Assembly (NCBI GenBank): GCA_029203125.1 | Contig: CP119317.1 | Location: forward strand, 744,001 to 808,000 | Length of the DNA stretch: 64,000 bases | Origin: Candidatus Cohnella colombiensis | GTDB lineage: Bacteria; Bacillota; Bacilli; Paenibacillales; Paenibacillaceae | Reading direction: 5' to 3' | The notes under the pieces: model-generated | Seen by the model: the letters and a program-made list of their open reading frames with translations, nothing else | Told to the model about the DNA's origin: nothing | The model's database searches: none | Translations under genes and position numbers: made by a program | Part shown: piece after piece, positions 1 through 9,816 of the stretch | Layout of the letters: every line of letters starts with the position of its first letter | Position numbering within the stretch: the stretch's first letter is position 1

Positions 1-1
1 A

Positions 2-316
2 TTAATAGAGAAAGGTAAAGTTGAACTTTCGAAATATGTGAGGATCGATACGACATATACGGATTACTTGAGACTGTTTCTTCTCTTGCATGGCGGCGGG
101 ACAGGCCAGATGGCGCGAATGATCGCTGTAATGGAAATCGAAACGGGTGTGTCATTTGATGGGGCTTATACTTATGTGAGTGGTGAAGCTACAGCTTCGA
201 TTAAGCTCTGGTTTTTCCCAGGTTTACTGAAGATATTTGGCGGTGAAGGTGATTTAGGTGGAACGATAAAGGGGAATCGATATGAAGCAACATATATCGC
301 AGATAGCTCCTATTAA
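2..316 (+). CDS. C-terminal end of a DUF5702-like protein (partial)
   Basis: Reading frame open from the window edge, so the N-terminus lies outside. The visible residues include a YTDYLRLFLLL segment, an RMIAVMEIET stretch and a Gly-rich end. This resembles the C-terminus of DUF5702 proteins, which occur in Tad/Flp pilus loci of Bacillota. Its last codons overlap the start of the TadE-like gene at 282, and a prepilin peptidase follows, so it is probably the distal part of one pilus or secretion operon. The family call rests on a short end plus context; the role of DUF5702 is not known to me. There is no internal start with a clear ribosome-binding site, which supports reading it as a fragment of a longer protein. 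Confidence 0.55.
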   Translation, partial: LIEKGKVELSKYVRIDTTYTDYLRLFLLLHGGGTGQMARMIAVMEIETGVSFDGAYTYVSGEATASIKLWFFPGLLKIFGGEGDLGGTIKGNRYEATYIADSSY

Positions 317-1229
317 TAGCAGATTGAAGTCATCTGAGGGAAGTGTAACGCTAGAAGCGGCAATGGTAATGCCCCTCTTTTTAATGCTTATCGTTTTCCT
401 GATCTTCTTGGTAAAGACGGCAGTCATTTCGATGGCACTCCACGGCGCCTTGTCTCAGACCGTGAGGCAGTCTGCAGCGATGTGGTACCCGATATCGCTC
501 GGAATTGAGCAAGTGAGGGGAACAGCGGCGGACGAAAAGCTACAGCAATGGAATGAAAAGCTGAGCAGCGTCGGTGAAATGATGAATGAGGTTGGGCCAT
601 TGCTGCCCTCGCCGATGAAGGAATGGGCAGAACAAGCGTCGTATGGTAGATGGTCTATTGAGGGGGAAGTTGCAAAGCTAGCTTTCGCACAATTGATGAA
701 GCAATTCGTAGACGATCGTGTCCTCAATGACGAGAAAATTCAGCTTATTAATGTCGAGCTTCCCTCTGATTATGACAGGTCTAAAGCGAATCTAACGATT
801 CGAGCCCAATATACCTTGCCTTTCCAAGTTCCGTTTCTAGATAAAAAGCTAGTGCTACGCGAATATGCGAGCGAACGTGTATGGATTGGAGGAACACCTT
901 CACAATCGCGCATCGTTGATGACGATGTCGCTGATTTCACAGCCACATTCGTTTCTTTGGATCCGAATCCGGCACAACCGGGTCGGAAGGTTACACTTAC
1001 GATCCGTGTTAAACCTAATGAGACGGTTGATTTATCCGTGTTTTACAAGAGTGGACAAAGTCAGGCAAAGCATCTAGGCGAAGCAACCGCAGATGCATCG
1101 GGACTCGTCTCTTGGACATGGCTCGTTTCGGGGAGAACAACACCAGGCGAGTGGAACTTGAAGGTTAACAATAGTGAAGGGGCATCGTGGGATCATTATT
1201 TTCAAGTACAAGGAAAGGACAAAACATAA
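282..1229 (+). CDS. TadE-like pseudopilin with C-terminal Ig-like domain
   Basis: 315 residues. The N-terminal part has the TadE pattern: a Gly-Ser-rich junction followed by a Glu-containing hydrophobic stretch (GSVTLEAAMVMP, about residues 20-31) running into one membrane helix to about residue 50. The middle (60-200) is a soluble region. Residues about 215-310 look like a beta-sandwich of the Ig/Big type, ending in a TPGEWNLKVNN strand pattern. TadE-like proteins are minor pseudopilins or pilus-associated proteins exposed outside the membrane. Ordinary TadE proteins are about 130-200 residues, so the long ectodomain and Ig-like tail are additions. The gene overlaps the preceding gene by 35 bases and is 14 bases from the prepilin peptidase gene, consistent with one operon. 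Confidence 0.75.
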   Translation: MKQHISQIAPINSRLKSSEGSVTLEAAMVMPLFLMLIVFLIFLVKTAVISMALHGALSQTVRQSAAMWYPISLGIEQVRGTAADEKLQQWNEKLSSVGEMMNEVGPLLPSPMKEWAEQASYGRWSIEGEVAKLAFAQLMKQFVDDRVLNDEKIQLINVELPSDYDRSKANLTIRAQYTLPFQVPFLDKKLVLREYASERVWIGGTPSQSRIVDDDVADFTATFVSLDPNPAQPGRKVTLTIRVKPNETVDLSVFYKSGQSQAKHLGEATADASGLVSWTWLVSGRTTPGEWNLKVNNSEGASWDHYFQVQGKDKT

Positions 1230-1243
1230 ACAGGAGGTTAAGC

Positions 1244-1732
1244 GTGAATATCTCAGTGTTAGTGGCAGTAAGTGTATTTCTAGCAATTGCTTGCTGGACA
1301 GACCTCAGAACGATGCACATTTCCAATAAGCTTGTGCTACTGTTCGCTTGTAGTGGGCTGCTCTATCAAATGCTTTCTTACGGTGCGCTTCATGGGATCG
1401 AATTTGCACTTATGGGTGCACTTGCGGGCTTTGTTCCACTCTACTTACTCTTCTTGCTGCGCGGGCTTGGTGGAGGCGATGTGAAGTGGTTCGGCGCTTT
1501 CGGAATGTGGACAGGTGTGCTTCCCACTCTTCAACTTATGATTTATTCACTGCTCTGCGCAGGTGGTATCGCGTTATTCGTACTTTTCTTCCGTTTGCCA
1601 TGGCTACGTGAACTAGCGATGCGTGTAAAATGGCCTTGGGGATCCCATCCGACAACTTCGGGTAGGGCGGCACATTTTCCATTTATGCTTGCTGTTGCAC
1701 CAAGTTTTATGATACTTATCGCGAAAGGGTAG
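1244..1732 (+). CDS. A24-family prepilin peptidase (TadV/CpaA type)
   Basis: 162 residues from the GTG at 1244, chosen because AGGAGG ends 7 bases before it; upstream in-frame starts lie inside the TadE-like gene. The protein is almost entirely hydrophobic with about five membrane segments. It carries the two conserved aspartates of A24 aspartic peptidases: one in WTDLRTMHISN near residue 18 and one in the GGGDVK motif near residue 75. It lacks the N-terminal methyltransferase-type domain of large PilD enzymes, so it matches the short TadV/CpaA class that cleaves Flp-type prepilin leaders at the membrane. The neighbouring TadE-like protein is a plausible substrate. Confidence 0.88.
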   Translation: MNISVLVAVSVFLAIACWTDLRTMHISNKLVLLFACSGLLYQMLSYGALHGIEFALMGALAGFVPLYLLFLLRGLGGGDVKWFGAFGMWTGVLPTLQLMIYSLLCAGGIALFVLFFRLPWLRELAMRVKWPWGSHPTTSGRAAHFPFMLAVAPSFMILIAKG

Positions 1733-1741
1733 TGGATATCG

Positions 1742-3319
1742 ATGTCACAACTGCATGTTCGCTTCGAGCAGCACAGAGGGCATTTTATGAGAATTGAACA
1801 GGATCCACCTTTACTACAACAATCGCTTAATCGCACCCAACTCCAAATGTTGAAGGATTGCGAAGTATTGGGGATGCTTCCGATAGAACTGGAGGAAATG
1901 AACGGCAACGTGTCTCTGCGTTATTGTATTTCTGATACACGAATGTTATCTGAAGTTTTACGGACAACGAAATGGTCGATGTCGGATATGATGGTAGCAT
2001 TATATCGAGTCACAGAAGTCATAGAAGAAAGCCGTATATATATGCTCGATGCGTCGCGGATCAAACTAGAGGATGAATTCATTTTCGTAGGACGTGACTG
2101 GCAGGAGCTACACTTTACTTATTTGCCACTTCTAGAAGTGATTGATATGCCTGATCTAGCTACACAATTAGAGCGTTTGGTTATTAGATGGATGCGATTT
2201 GTAACAGATCTGGATGGGCGCGCCGTGCAAGAGGTACTTCAACATATTTCTTCCAAAGCGTTCACACCAAGTCTATTAAGACAATATACGAGACAGTATT
2301 TAATAACCTCTTCAGCAGGTAAAGGTGAGGGGAGAGTTATTGATGCAGTGAGGGCTCGAGACCCCAAAGTGTCAATAACAGCATCTGAGGAACCTCAATT
2401 GAACATCAATCAGCAGGTGGCGGAGCAACCTCATGCGAAGGTGAAGGGGGGATGGAGCTTGATTGGTCCGCAATCAGGCGATCCTCATTCAGCCTCGGGG
2501 TTTTTGGGCGACCCCAGTAGTGAAGCGGTTTTGGGCTCGTCTGCTGCTGTACAGGAGGTAACACACACATTTGGGTTGCCGATGGATCGTTGGAGAGTTG
2601 TAGTTGGGAGTATTGCAGTAATACTGATGGCGATGATATGGAAGCTTATTTATTTGGATGCGCCGAATCAACAATCGATGCTCATTTGCGCGGGGATATC
2701 GCTTTTAACGACTGCAGGCGCGATCGTGCTTTGGAATGGGATTCCAACTCGTGGCAAGAAGACTGTGAAAACGATGGAAAGTAATGCTTATACCAACATT
2801 AGTCATAGCTTTGGAGGAAGTGGAGAATGGGGAGAAGCTGAATCTTACTCTGAAATACCACGCTTTCAGGTGCATACCTCCGACGAAGGCAAAAAGTCGT
2901 CAGTCAAGGCTATTACCAATCGTAGTATACAATCTGATACGACGTGGTTAGGTGTACAAGTTGAGCAGACCGCACTGCTTGATGGTACAAGTAATGGACA
3001 GCAGCAAACTTCAGGTTCTTTTTTGTTATGGGAGTCGAAGGGAGACCAGTGTCAAATTCACTTGATAGAAGAATCACTCGTCATCGGAAGGTCGTCCGAA
3101 GCTGCGCATCATGTTGATGAGTCCAACGGTATATCTCGTGCACATGCAGAGGTGCGTCGGATTGATAATAATTGGAAGGTCAAGGATTTAGGTTCGCGCA
3201 ACGGAAGTAAGCTGAATGATCAGCCGATGATTCCCTATGAGTTCTATCCGTTACAGTCGGGTGATCGTTTAGCGCTTGCCAATTCTTGCTATCGATTTAT
3301 GAATGTGACCAACCACTAA
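1742..3319 (+). CDS. DUF6382-type protein with two membrane helices and a C-terminal FHA domain
   Basis: 525 residues. The N-terminal 170 residues resemble DUF6382, the domain usually found with FHA in Bacillota pilus loci. A low-complexity linker follows, then two membrane helices near residues 285-305 and 312-332, a second linker, and an FHA domain from about residue 446. The FHA keeps its phosphothreonine-binding signature: GRSSEA, SRAHAEV and LGSRNGSKLN. FHA domains bind phosphothreonine peptides, so this protein probably couples Ser/Thr kinase signalling to the pilus or secretion apparatus encoded just upstream. The start is the ATG 9 bases after the peptidase stop; the ribosome-binding site is weak (agggtagtggat), suggesting translational coupling. 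Confidence 0.8.
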   Translation: MSQLHVRFEQHRGHFMRIEQDPPLLQQSLNRTQLQMLKDCEVLGMLPIELEEMNGNVSLRYCISDTRMLSEVLRTTKWSMSDMMVALYRVTEVIEESRIYMLDASRIKLEDEFIFVGRDWQELHFTYLPLLEVIDMPDLATQLERLVIRWMRFVTDLDGRAVQEVLQHISSKAFTPSLLRQYTRQYLITSSAGKGEGRVIDAVRARDPKVSITASEEPQLNINQQVAEQPHAKVKGGWSLIGPQSGDPHSASGFLGDPSSEAVLGSSAAVQEVTHTFGLPMDRWRVVVGSIAVILMAMIWKLIYLDAPNQQSMLICAGISLLTTAGAIVLWNGIPTRGKKTVKTMESNAYTNISHSFGGSGEWGEAESYSEIPRFQVHTSDEGKKSSVKAITNRSIQSDTTWLGVQVEQTALLDGTSNGQQQTSGSFLLWESKGDQCQIHLIEESLVIGRSSEAAHHVDESNGISRAHAEVRRIDNNWKVKDLGSRNGSKLNDQPMIPYEFYPLQSGDRLALANSCYRFMNVTNH

Positions 3320-3366
3320 CAGAATAAGGGTTGAACACTTCATTCGCCGGTACAGCGCGAGCGATC

Positions 3367-3402
3367 AAAAGAAAAGCCCTAGCGAGAAATTTCTCGCAGG
3401 GC
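3367..3402 (-). terminator. Intrinsic terminator overlapping the end of the epimerase gene
   Basis: On the minus strand GCCCTGCGAGAAA pairs with TTTCTCGCTAGGGC and is followed by TTTTCTTTT. The stop codon TAG (3379-3381) lies inside the 3' arm, and the last codons form the 5' arm. Confidence 0.8.
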
Positions 3403-4284
3403 GTCTTCTAGTTGAGGGAATGTAAACGAGAATCCAGCGTCGAGTGCTTTGCGTGGTGATGCACGTTGTCCTGTAAGCACTAAGGTACTCATCTCGCCAA
3501 GGACAGCTTTCATAAGCCAGCCAGGCACATGAAACCAATGCGGACGACGCATGACCTTGCCAAGCACGCGGCCGAATTCATCGTTAGAGACATGTTCCGG
3601 AGCAACACCGTTTACGGGTCCTTCCATTGTCGAGGTTTCCAGACAGAACAGAATAAGTGAAACCATGTCCAGCAAGTGAATCCAGGGCAACCCTTGCTGA
3701 CCGGAGCCCATTCTACCACCACCGAAAAGGCGATAAGGCAAACGTAGGAGCGGGAATGAACCACCTTCCCGTGCGAGCACTAAGCCAATCCGAAGCTTAA
3801 CAAGCCGAGTGGCTGGAATGAGGTCTATCGCATTCTCCCACTCTATTACAGTATCGCCCAGAAAGTCAGCAGGGTTCACATCACTAGACTCATCGAAAAC
3901 TTGCTGTCCAGAATGACCATACAATGATATACCAGATGCATTTACTACGACTGGAGGTGGAGAAGTCATCCGCTTCATGTTGTTAGCGATTGTAGTAGCA
4001 GCGTCGACTCTTGACGATACGATCCGCTGTTTCGTCGCGGATGTCCAACGTTGACCAATAGATTCACCCGTCAAATTTATTAGGCCATCATAACCACTCA
4101 ATAAATCGGGTTGATCAGACCATTGATTCCATGTGATAAATCGGGGATGAGGTAGCGTCTCATCGTAGCGAGGCACAGTTGGAATCTTTCGTGTTACGAT
4201 CCATACTTCGTCACCACGAGACAGTAAAGCTTGAGTAAGTGATGTGCCGATAAAGCCTGTTCCTCCACATACGATTAACCGCAT
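3379..4284 (-). CDS. TIGR01777-family NAD(P)-dependent epimerase
   Basis: 301 residues from the ATG at 4284, preceded by GAGGAGGGG. It begins with a Rossmann dinucleotide-binding signature (CGGTGFIGTSL, residues 5-15). It continues with the family's NLTGE (about 73) and the NASGISLYGHSG segment around 120 that contains the catalytic Tyr region of extended short-chain dehydrogenases. The length and the C-terminal PRKALDAGFSFTFPQLEDAL block are typical of the SulA/YfcH-like TIGR01777 family. Its substrate is not established, and the family is often annotated as nucleotide-sugar epimerase without proof. It is convergent with the FHA gene and has its own terminator, so it is probably a single-gene transcript. 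Confidence 0.85.
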   Translation of the reverse strand: MRLIVCGGTGFIGTSLTQALLSRGDEVWIVTRKIPTVPRYDETLPHPRFITWNQWSDQPDLLSGYDGLINLTGESIGQRWTSATKQRIVSSRVDAATTIANNMKRMTSPPPVVVNASGISLYGHSGQQVFDESSDVNPADFLGDTVIEWENAIDLIPATRLVKLRIGLVLAREGGSFPLLRLPYRLFGGGRMGSGQQGLPWIHLLDMVSLILFCLETSTMEGPVNGVAPEHVSNDEFGRVLGKVMRRPHWFHVPGWLMKAVLGEMSTLVLTGQRASPRKALDAGFSFTFPQLEDALREISR

Positions 4285-4416
4285 GCTACCCCTCCTCACA
4301 AAATACTCCGAGCATTCACCGTTTGAATCCGGATCGTACTCGGAGATTTAACCGCACAGTATCAAATTTTATACAAACCTATTCAACCGCATGATTCCTA
4401 CGAAGCTACGTAAGAA

Positions 4417-4854
4417 CTATTGTTGGTTAATCGATTGGATTATATATTGCTTCACTTTGCTGCCATCTACGTCAATTTCCTGTTCGGTATATTCATAAGT
4501 AACAGATATTCCAGAATCCCAAGGATCTACAAGATCGGCGATTTCAGAATTGATCCGATATACGATTGGACCGTCTGGTGTATCAATCTCCAAGGAATTG
4601 TTATCTGCCAATCCGACATATTGTCCGGTTCCGGTTTTCACTTTAGCATTGTCTGAAGGGTTATTGGCATTATCGCCTTCTTCGCCATTTTGTACCTCAT
4701 CTGGTGATGGACTTGGTTCTGCACTCGCTGTAATCGTTGGAGTCGCGGGTGAGCTCAAGCTCTGGTTGTTATTGCTGCTGCATGCTGTTGCCATAAGGAC
4801 TAAGGTGAGAGCTGCAACGCTCAATGTTAGTGTCTTCGTCTGTTTTTTGCCCAT
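4417..4854 (-). CDS. Small secreted lipoprotein, function unknown
   Basis: 145 residues from the ATG at 4854, chosen because TTAGGAGGTG lies 9 bases upstream. A positively charged N-terminus, a hydrophobic stretch and a lipobox (LMATAC, Cys about 25) predict export and lipid anchoring. A Ser/Pro/Asn-rich linker to about residue 75 leads to a small folded domain (GQYVGLADNNSLEI to the end) with alternating beta-strand character. I do not recognise the domain. The gene lies downstream of the DUF2621 gene on the same strand with 82 bases between them. The function cannot be inferred beyond an envelope location. Confidence 0.75.
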   Translation of the reverse strand: MGKKQTKTLTLSVAALTLVLMATACSSNNNQSLSSPATPTITASAEPSPSPDEVQNGEEGDNANNPSDNAKVKTGTGQYVGLADNNSLEIDTPDGPIVYRINSEIADLVDPWDSGISVTYEYTEQEIDVDGSKVKQYIIQSINQQ

Positions 4855-4936
4855 TTTGTAATGCACCTCCTAAGAGGTTAAACGATATTAAATCGTAAAG
4901 GTTTCGATATTTATGTAATGTTTCGAATCGATCGCC

Positions 4937-5371
4937 CTATTGCAGCAGATGCTTATAGGAGGTATAGTCGATTTCATTCTTATCCAAGAACACTTTCAAG
5001 CTCTTGTAATCCCGCTTAGGTGTTGCCAAAATATAACCCTCAATACAATGCTCATTCGTAACCTTATCAGCACCACTTTCGATGGCAATTTGTCCGATTC
5101 GAGCTGCGATGGAATGGCGTGCAATATCGCGGAAAGGTGCTGGGACGGGAGATACAAGTGTTTCGAGCATCGCTTTTGAATCATCCGTCCACAAAGAACG
5201 GCTGAGATCCACCCAGTGATTTTGCCAATCGAGCTTCGATTTACCATCGCCCTTGGGTAGTACCTTCATAAATTTGCGGAACATGAAGAAACCACCTATA
5301 GACATTCCTGTAAGAAGAACAATTGTCCAAAACCCAATGAAATACATAAACCAATCTGGTGCATTTTTCAT
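4937..5371 (-). CDS. DUF2621 family membrane-anchored protein (YneK-like)
   Basis: 144 residues. One N-terminal membrane helix (about residues 8-32) is followed by a cytosolic domain of about 110 residues, including a KLDWQNHWVDLSRSLW stretch and a Pro-rich LVSPVPAPFRDIARHSIA segment. Length and layout match the DUF2621 family of Bacillales, for which B. subtilis YneK is the reference. The role is unknown, though the family is largely confined to endospore formers. The ATG at 5371 is preceded by a weak GGGAGACA. It is probably transcribed alone or with the downstream lipoprotein gene. Confidence 0.75.
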   Translation of the reverse strand: MKNAPDWFMYFIGFWTIVLLTGMSIGGFFMFRKFMKVLPKGDGKSKLDWQNHWVDLSRSLWTDDSKAMLETLVSPVPAPFRDIARHSIAARIGQIAIESGADKVTNEHCIEGYILATPKRDYKSLKVFLDKNEIDYTSYKHLLQ

Positions 5372-5532
5372 GAATAGATGTCTCCCTTAGATCGTTGAAT
5401 CTTACTTTCTATAAAATTATAGCGCATTTCTAGATTTATTTCGACGTTCACGCTACAATATAGGGTAATTGTGATGACGGCCTGAATTGTACGAAGGGCG
5501 CGGACTAACTAAAAATGAGGTGTATATTGAAT

Positions 5533-6669
5533 ATGGTGAAAATCGGCTCGCACGTTTCTTTCTCCGATAAAGGATTGTTGAATGCAGCGAATGAAGCACA
5601 AACTTACGGCTCGAGTTCTTTCATGATTTATACGGGGGCTCCTCAAAATACGAGACGGAAGCCAATTGAGGATTTGTATATTCCTGAAGGTAAGGCTGCG
5701 ATGGCGGCTAGTGGCATTAAAGTAGAAGATATCGTCGTGCATGCACCATACATTGTAAACTTAGGCTCCTATAAGGAAGACACATTCCGATTAGCGGTTG
5801 ATTTCCTGCAAGAAGAAATTCGCCGCACCAATCAAATCGGGGTGAGCAACATCGTGCTACATCCAGGTGCATTTACAGACAAAGACGCTGAATATGGCAT
5901 AGCTCGAATAGCAGAAGGCCTGAATGAAGTGCTGGATGGGACGAAGGAGACGAACGTCAATATCGCGCTGGAAACGATGGCGGGTAAGGGGACAGAAATC
6001 GGTCGCAGCTTTGAAGAAATCGCGCAAATTATTGATAAGGTTCGTGCGAATGATCGTCTGACCGTATGTATGGATACGTGCCACATTCACGATGCTGGTT
6101 ATGACATTGTAAATGATATTGATGGCGTGCTTCACCAGTTCGACGAAATTGTGGGGTTGAATCGGATTGCGGTCGTTCACGTGAATGACAGCAAGAATCC
6201 GCGAGGAGCAAGCAAAGATCGCCATGCACCGATCGGATCTGGGTGGATTGGCTATGATGGCATATCAGGCGTCGTTCGGCACGAGCTATTGAAGGACAAG
6301 CCATTCATTCTGGAAACACCGTGGATCGGCAAAAATGATGCAACTGAGCGGCCGATGTATGAACTGGAAATCGCAATGCTGAGTGGCAACACAGAGCAAC
6401 GGTTCGGGGGCAAGTTTTTGGAGGATGTGGAACGACTGCACCATCTTTTCAACGGGCAAGGCATTGTAGGTCGAGAGTATGTTCTGCAAACGTGGGAGCT
6501 GCTCAAATCCGATGCGAAAGCGAGAAAAGCAGACCCGCGTGAACCGATGGAACGTCTGTACGATATATTAATGGAACATCTAGTATTTGATCCACAATTG
6601 AGCGAGGAAGCGGTCAATCACCGATTACTCGCTTATCTTGCAGGCAAGGAATGGCTGAACAGCTTGTAA
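5533..6669 (+). CDS. nfo: Deoxyribonuclease IV (AP endonuclease) with C-terminal extension
   Basis: 378 residues from the ATG at 5533, which follows GAGGTG by 10 bases; an upstream in-frame ATG at 5515 lacks a site. Residues 1-280 form the endonuclease IV TIM barrel with the usual metal ligands in context: [52 protein letters not shown] and [22 protein letters not shown]. The enzyme cleaves abasic sites in base-excision repair using three zinc ions. Typical members are about 280-300 residues. Here about 95 extra residues follow the barrel, rich in helices and charged residues, ending KEWLNSL. The extension is in frame with normal codon use, so it appears genuine rather than an error. Confidence 0.92.
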   Translation: MVKIGSHVSFSDKGLLNAANEAQTYGSSSFMIYTGAPQNTRRKPIEDLYIPEGKAAMAASGIKVEDIVVHAPYIVNLGSYKEDTFRLAVDFLQEEIRRTNQIGVSNIVLHPGAFTDKDAEYGIARIAEGLNEVLDGTKETNVNIALETMAGKGTEIGRSFEEIAQIIDKVRANDRLTVCMDTCHIHDAGYDIVNDIDGVLHQFDEIVGLNRIAVVHVNDSKNPRGASKDRHAPIGSGWIGYDGISGVVRHELLKDKPFILETPWIGKNDATERPMYELEIAMLSGNTEQRFGGKFLEDVERLHHLFNGQGIVGREYVLQTWELLKSDAKARKADPREPMERLYDILMEHLVFDPQLSEEAVNHRLLAYLAGKEWLNSL

Positions 6670-6711
6670 GCAAGCAGTCATTTCATGGTGAACAGAGGGA
6701 GAGAACCGTCA

Positions 6712-7617
6712 ATGAGCAAACAACAACAATATCAGCCACAAGTAATGAAAAATAGAGAAGATAAGGTCAATCGAGCACGGATGCTGATTTCTTGTCCAGA
6801 CCGCGCAGGTATCGTCGCCTCGGTATCACAATTTCTATACGAGCACGGAGCGAATATTATTCAATCTGACCAATATACGATGGACCCTGAAGGTGGCATG
6901 TTCTTCATGCGGATCGAATTCGATCTTGAAGATCTAGAGCAGAAACTAAGCTCGCTTCAGGAAGATTTTACTCGGGTGTCTGATCGCTTCTCCATGAGAT
7001 GGAGCATCTACCGTGCCGCAAGACGTAAGCGTGTAGCCGTTTTCGTGTCTAAGGAAGATCACTGTTTGCTAGAATTGCTATGGCAATGGCAAGCAGGCGA
7101 CTTGGATGCGGATATTAGTATGGTTATTAGCAATCACGAGGACATGAGGGGGCTTGTCGAATCCTTTGGAATTGCCTATCATCATGTTCCAGTTACGCCA
7201 GAGACGAAGGCCGACGCAGAACGCAAACAACGTGAGTTGACGACAGGCAAGGTCGATCTTGTGGTGTTAGCGCGTTATATGCAGATTATCTCACCAAAGT
7301 TTATCGAGCAATTCCATAATCGCATCATTAATATTCATCATTCTTTCCTACCGGCATTCGTCGGCGGGAAGCCGTATCAGCAAGCGTATGATCGTGGAGT
7401 AAAGCTGATTGGTGCAACTGCTCACTATGTGACGGAGGAGCTTGATGGCGGACCCATTATTGAGCAGGACATCCAACGTGTCAGCCACCGCGACAATGTG
7501 AATGAATTGAAACGTATAGGCCGACATATTGAACGAATCGTGCTTGCACGTGCTGTAAAGTGGCATGTGGAGGACCGGTTGCTTGTCTATCAGAATAAAA
7601 CGGTTGCATTTGTCTAA
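6712..7617 (+). CDS. purU: Formyltetrahydrofolate deformylase
   Basis: 301 residues from the ATG at 6712, behind AGAGGGAGAG. The N-terminal ACT domain (about 20-95; SCPDRAGIVASVSQFL) is followed by a formyltransferase-fold hydrolase domain. Catalytic landmarks are present: the NIHHSFLPAF segment holding the conserved His, and GATAHYVTEELDGGPII with the Asp. The enzyme hydrolyses 10-formyl-THF to formate and THF, balancing one-carbon pools. Length and both domains are standard. It lies 42 bases after nfo on the same strand and may be cotranscribed with it; nothing in the sequence suggests special regulation. Confidence 0.95.
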   Translation: MSKQQQYQPQVMKNREDKVNRARMLISCPDRAGIVASVSQFLYEHGANIIQSDQYTMDPEGGMFFMRIEFDLEDLEQKLSSLQEDFTRVSDRFSMRWSIYRAARRKRVAVFVSKEDHCLLELLWQWQAGDLDADISMVISNHEDMRGLVESFGIAYHHVPVTPETKADAERKQRELTTGKVDLVVLARYMQIISPKFIEQFHNRIINIHHSFLPAFVGGKPYQQAYDRGVKLIGATAHYVTEELDGGPIIEQDIQRVSHRDNVNELKRIGRHIERIVLARAVKWHVEDRLLVYQNKTVAFV

Positions 7618-7767
7618 TCATTTTCGGTACTCTTCATTGGTGTATGATGGAAAACGACAATAGACAATGCTACAATAAGTGGATGCTAGACATAGGTTAT
7701 AACTGCACGATATGATGCCAAAGAGCTATCAATGTACGTGATCAGAAAACAGGAGGTTTTTTCGAAG

Positions 7768-9780
7768 ATGTCTACAAATACGAAGTCGATTGATCAATTA
7801 TCTGTTACAACGATTCGGACTTTAGCGATTGATGCGATCGAGAAAGCGAAGTCTGGACATCCTGGTATGCCGATGGGTGCTGCACCGATGGGTTATCAAT
7901 TGTTCGCAAAAACAATGAAGCACAATCCTTCACATCCTGAGTGGATTAACCGTGACCGTTTTGTGTTGTCTGCAGGGCATGGTTCGATGTTGCTCTATTC
8001 TCTTTTACATTTGAGCGGATATGATCTTCCAATGGATGAGCTTAAAAAATTCCGTCAATGGGGCTCCCTGACACCAGGACACCCAGAGTTTGGACATACT
8101 GCAGGTGTTGATGCAACAACGGGGCCACTAGGTCAAGGGATTGCAATGGCTGTAGGTATGGCTATGGCTGAAGCACAGCTTGCAGGGACATATAACCGTG
8201 AAGGTTATGATTTAATTAATCATTATACTTATTCGATCTGTGGAGACGGCGACTTGATGGAGGGGATTTCCTCCGAGGCTGCTTCATTAGCGGGTCATCT
8301 TCAACTGGGTAAACTTGTTGTTCTCTACGATTCCAACGACATTTCTCTGGATGGCGAGCTTAACCTTTCCTATTCTGAAAATGCAGCTAAACGCTTCGAG
8401 GCACATGGCTGGCAAGTGCTTCGCGTTGAAGATGGCAACGATCTTGACGCACTCGCGAAAGCTATTGCAGAGGCGCAAGCTGAGCTAAGCAAACCGACTT
8501 TGATCGAAGTGAAGACCGTCATCGGTTACGGTTCACCGAACAAGGGCGGTAAGGGTGGCCACGTTGGTCCACACGGTTCACCGCTTGGTGCAGACGAAGC
8601 GAAGCTTACGAAAGCTGTATATGAATGGCCACATGAGGAATTCCATGTTCCTGCTGATGTTCGCGCACACTTTGCACAAGTGAAGCAATCGGGTGAGCAA
8701 GCGAATGCAGCATGGGATACTCTGTTTGCGAAATATAAAGCAGCTTTCCCTGAGCTTGCAGCACAATTCGAAAGCGCAACTTCGCGTACATTGCCTGCTG
8801 GCTGGGATGCAGACCTACCTGTTTACACAACGGAAGACAAGCCTTTGTCCACTCGTGTTGCTTCGGGTAATGCACTGAATGGTTTAGCGAAAAATGTTCC
8901 ATACCTCGTCGGTGGTTCCGCTGATTTGGAAAGCTCGACGATGACTCACTTGAAGGGTCTATCCGTATTCAAGCCGGGCAACTACGAAGGTCGCAACATC
9001 TACTTTGGTGTTCGTGAATTCGGTATGGCTGCAGCAATGAATGGGATTATGCTACATGGTGGCTTGAAAGTATTCGGCGGTACGTTCTTCGTATTTACGG
9101 ACTACTTGCGTCCAGCGGTTCGTCTGGCTGCATTGATGGGCTTGCCTGTTGTGTACGTCCTTACACATGACAGTATTGCTGTCGGAGAAGACGGTCCTAC
9201 GCATGAGCCAATCGAGCAACTCGCTTCGATTCGTATTATTCCAGGCTTGACAGTTATTCGTCCTGCGGACGGCAACGAAACGTCTGCTGCTTGGGCATAC
9301 GCGCTTCAAAACAATAGCAACCCGGTTGCGCTAGTATTGACGCGTCAAAACTTGCCGATCTTAGAAGGCAGCAGCAATGCTCGTGAGTCAATTACGAAGG
9401 GCGGATATGTTGTATCTGAAGCGTCGAATGGCGCACCACAAGGAATCTTGATCGCAACTGGCTCTGAAGTGCAACTCGCTGTTGCATCGCAGAAAGCACT
9501 TGCTGAGCAAGGTATTCATGTACGCGTTGTGAGCTTGCCAAGCTTTGATTTATTCGAGAAGCAAGATGCGAGCTACAAGGAAAGCGTATTGCCTAAGGCG
9601 ATCAAAGCTCGTCTTGCAATTGAAATGGCTCATCCATTTGGTTGGGAACGTTACGTTGGGGATAGCGGTGCAATTATCGGGATTTCAACGTTCGGTGCTT
9701 CGGCTCCTGGCGATCGCGTTATTCAAGAATATGGCTTCACAGTTGACAACGTTGTTGCTCAGTTCAAGAAGCTTGTATAA
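7768..9780 (+). CDS. tkt: Transketolase
   Basis: 670 residues from the ATG at 7768, placed by AGGAGG 12 bases upstream. Conserved transketolase segments are seen in order: [15 protein letters not shown] near the start, the thiamine pyrophosphate motif [13 protein letters not shown] with NDISLDG, the pyrimidine-domain [15 protein letters not shown] with the catalytic Glu, and [19 protein letters not shown] in the central domain. It transfers two-carbon ketol units between sugar phosphates in the non-oxidative pentose phosphate pathway. The upstream 150 bases hold a possible TACAAT -10 (7671) without a good -35. ppnP follows 36 bases later on the same strand. Confidence 0.97.
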   Translation: MSTNTKSIDQLSVTTIRTLAIDAIEKAKSGHPGMPMGAAPMGYQLFAKTMKHNPSHPEWINRDRFVLSAGHGSMLLYSLLHLSGYDLPMDELKKFRQWGSLTPGHPEFGHTAGVDATTGPLGQGIAMAVGMAMAEAQLAGTYNREGYDLINHYTYSICGDGDLMEGISSEAASLAGHLQLGKLVVLYDSNDISLDGELNLSYSENAAKRFEAHGWQVLRVEDGNDLDALAKAIAEAQAELSKPTLIEVKTVIGYGSPNKGGKGGHVGPHGSPLGADEAKLTKAVYEWPHEEFHVPADVRAHFAQVKQSGEQANAAWDTLFAKYKAAFPELAAQFESATSRTLPAGWDADLPVYTTEDKPLSTRVASGNALNGLAKNVPYLVGGSADLESSTMTHLKGLSVFKPGNYEGRNIYFGVREFGMAAAMNGIMLHGGLKVFGGTFFVFTDYLRPAVRLAALMGLPVVYVLTHDSIAVGEDGPTHEPIEQLASIRIIPGLTVIRPADGNETSAAWAYALQNNSNPVALVLTRQNLPILEGSSNARESITKGGYVVSEASNGAPQGILIATGSEVQLAVASQKALAEQGIHVRVVSLPSFDLFEKQDASYKESVLPKAIKARLAIEMAHPFGWERYVGDSGAIIGISTFGASAPGDRVIQEYGFTVDNVVAQFKKLV

Positions 9781-9816
9781 ATTAAGGTAGTAGATCTAGG
9801 GGAGCTGGAGTGCAGG

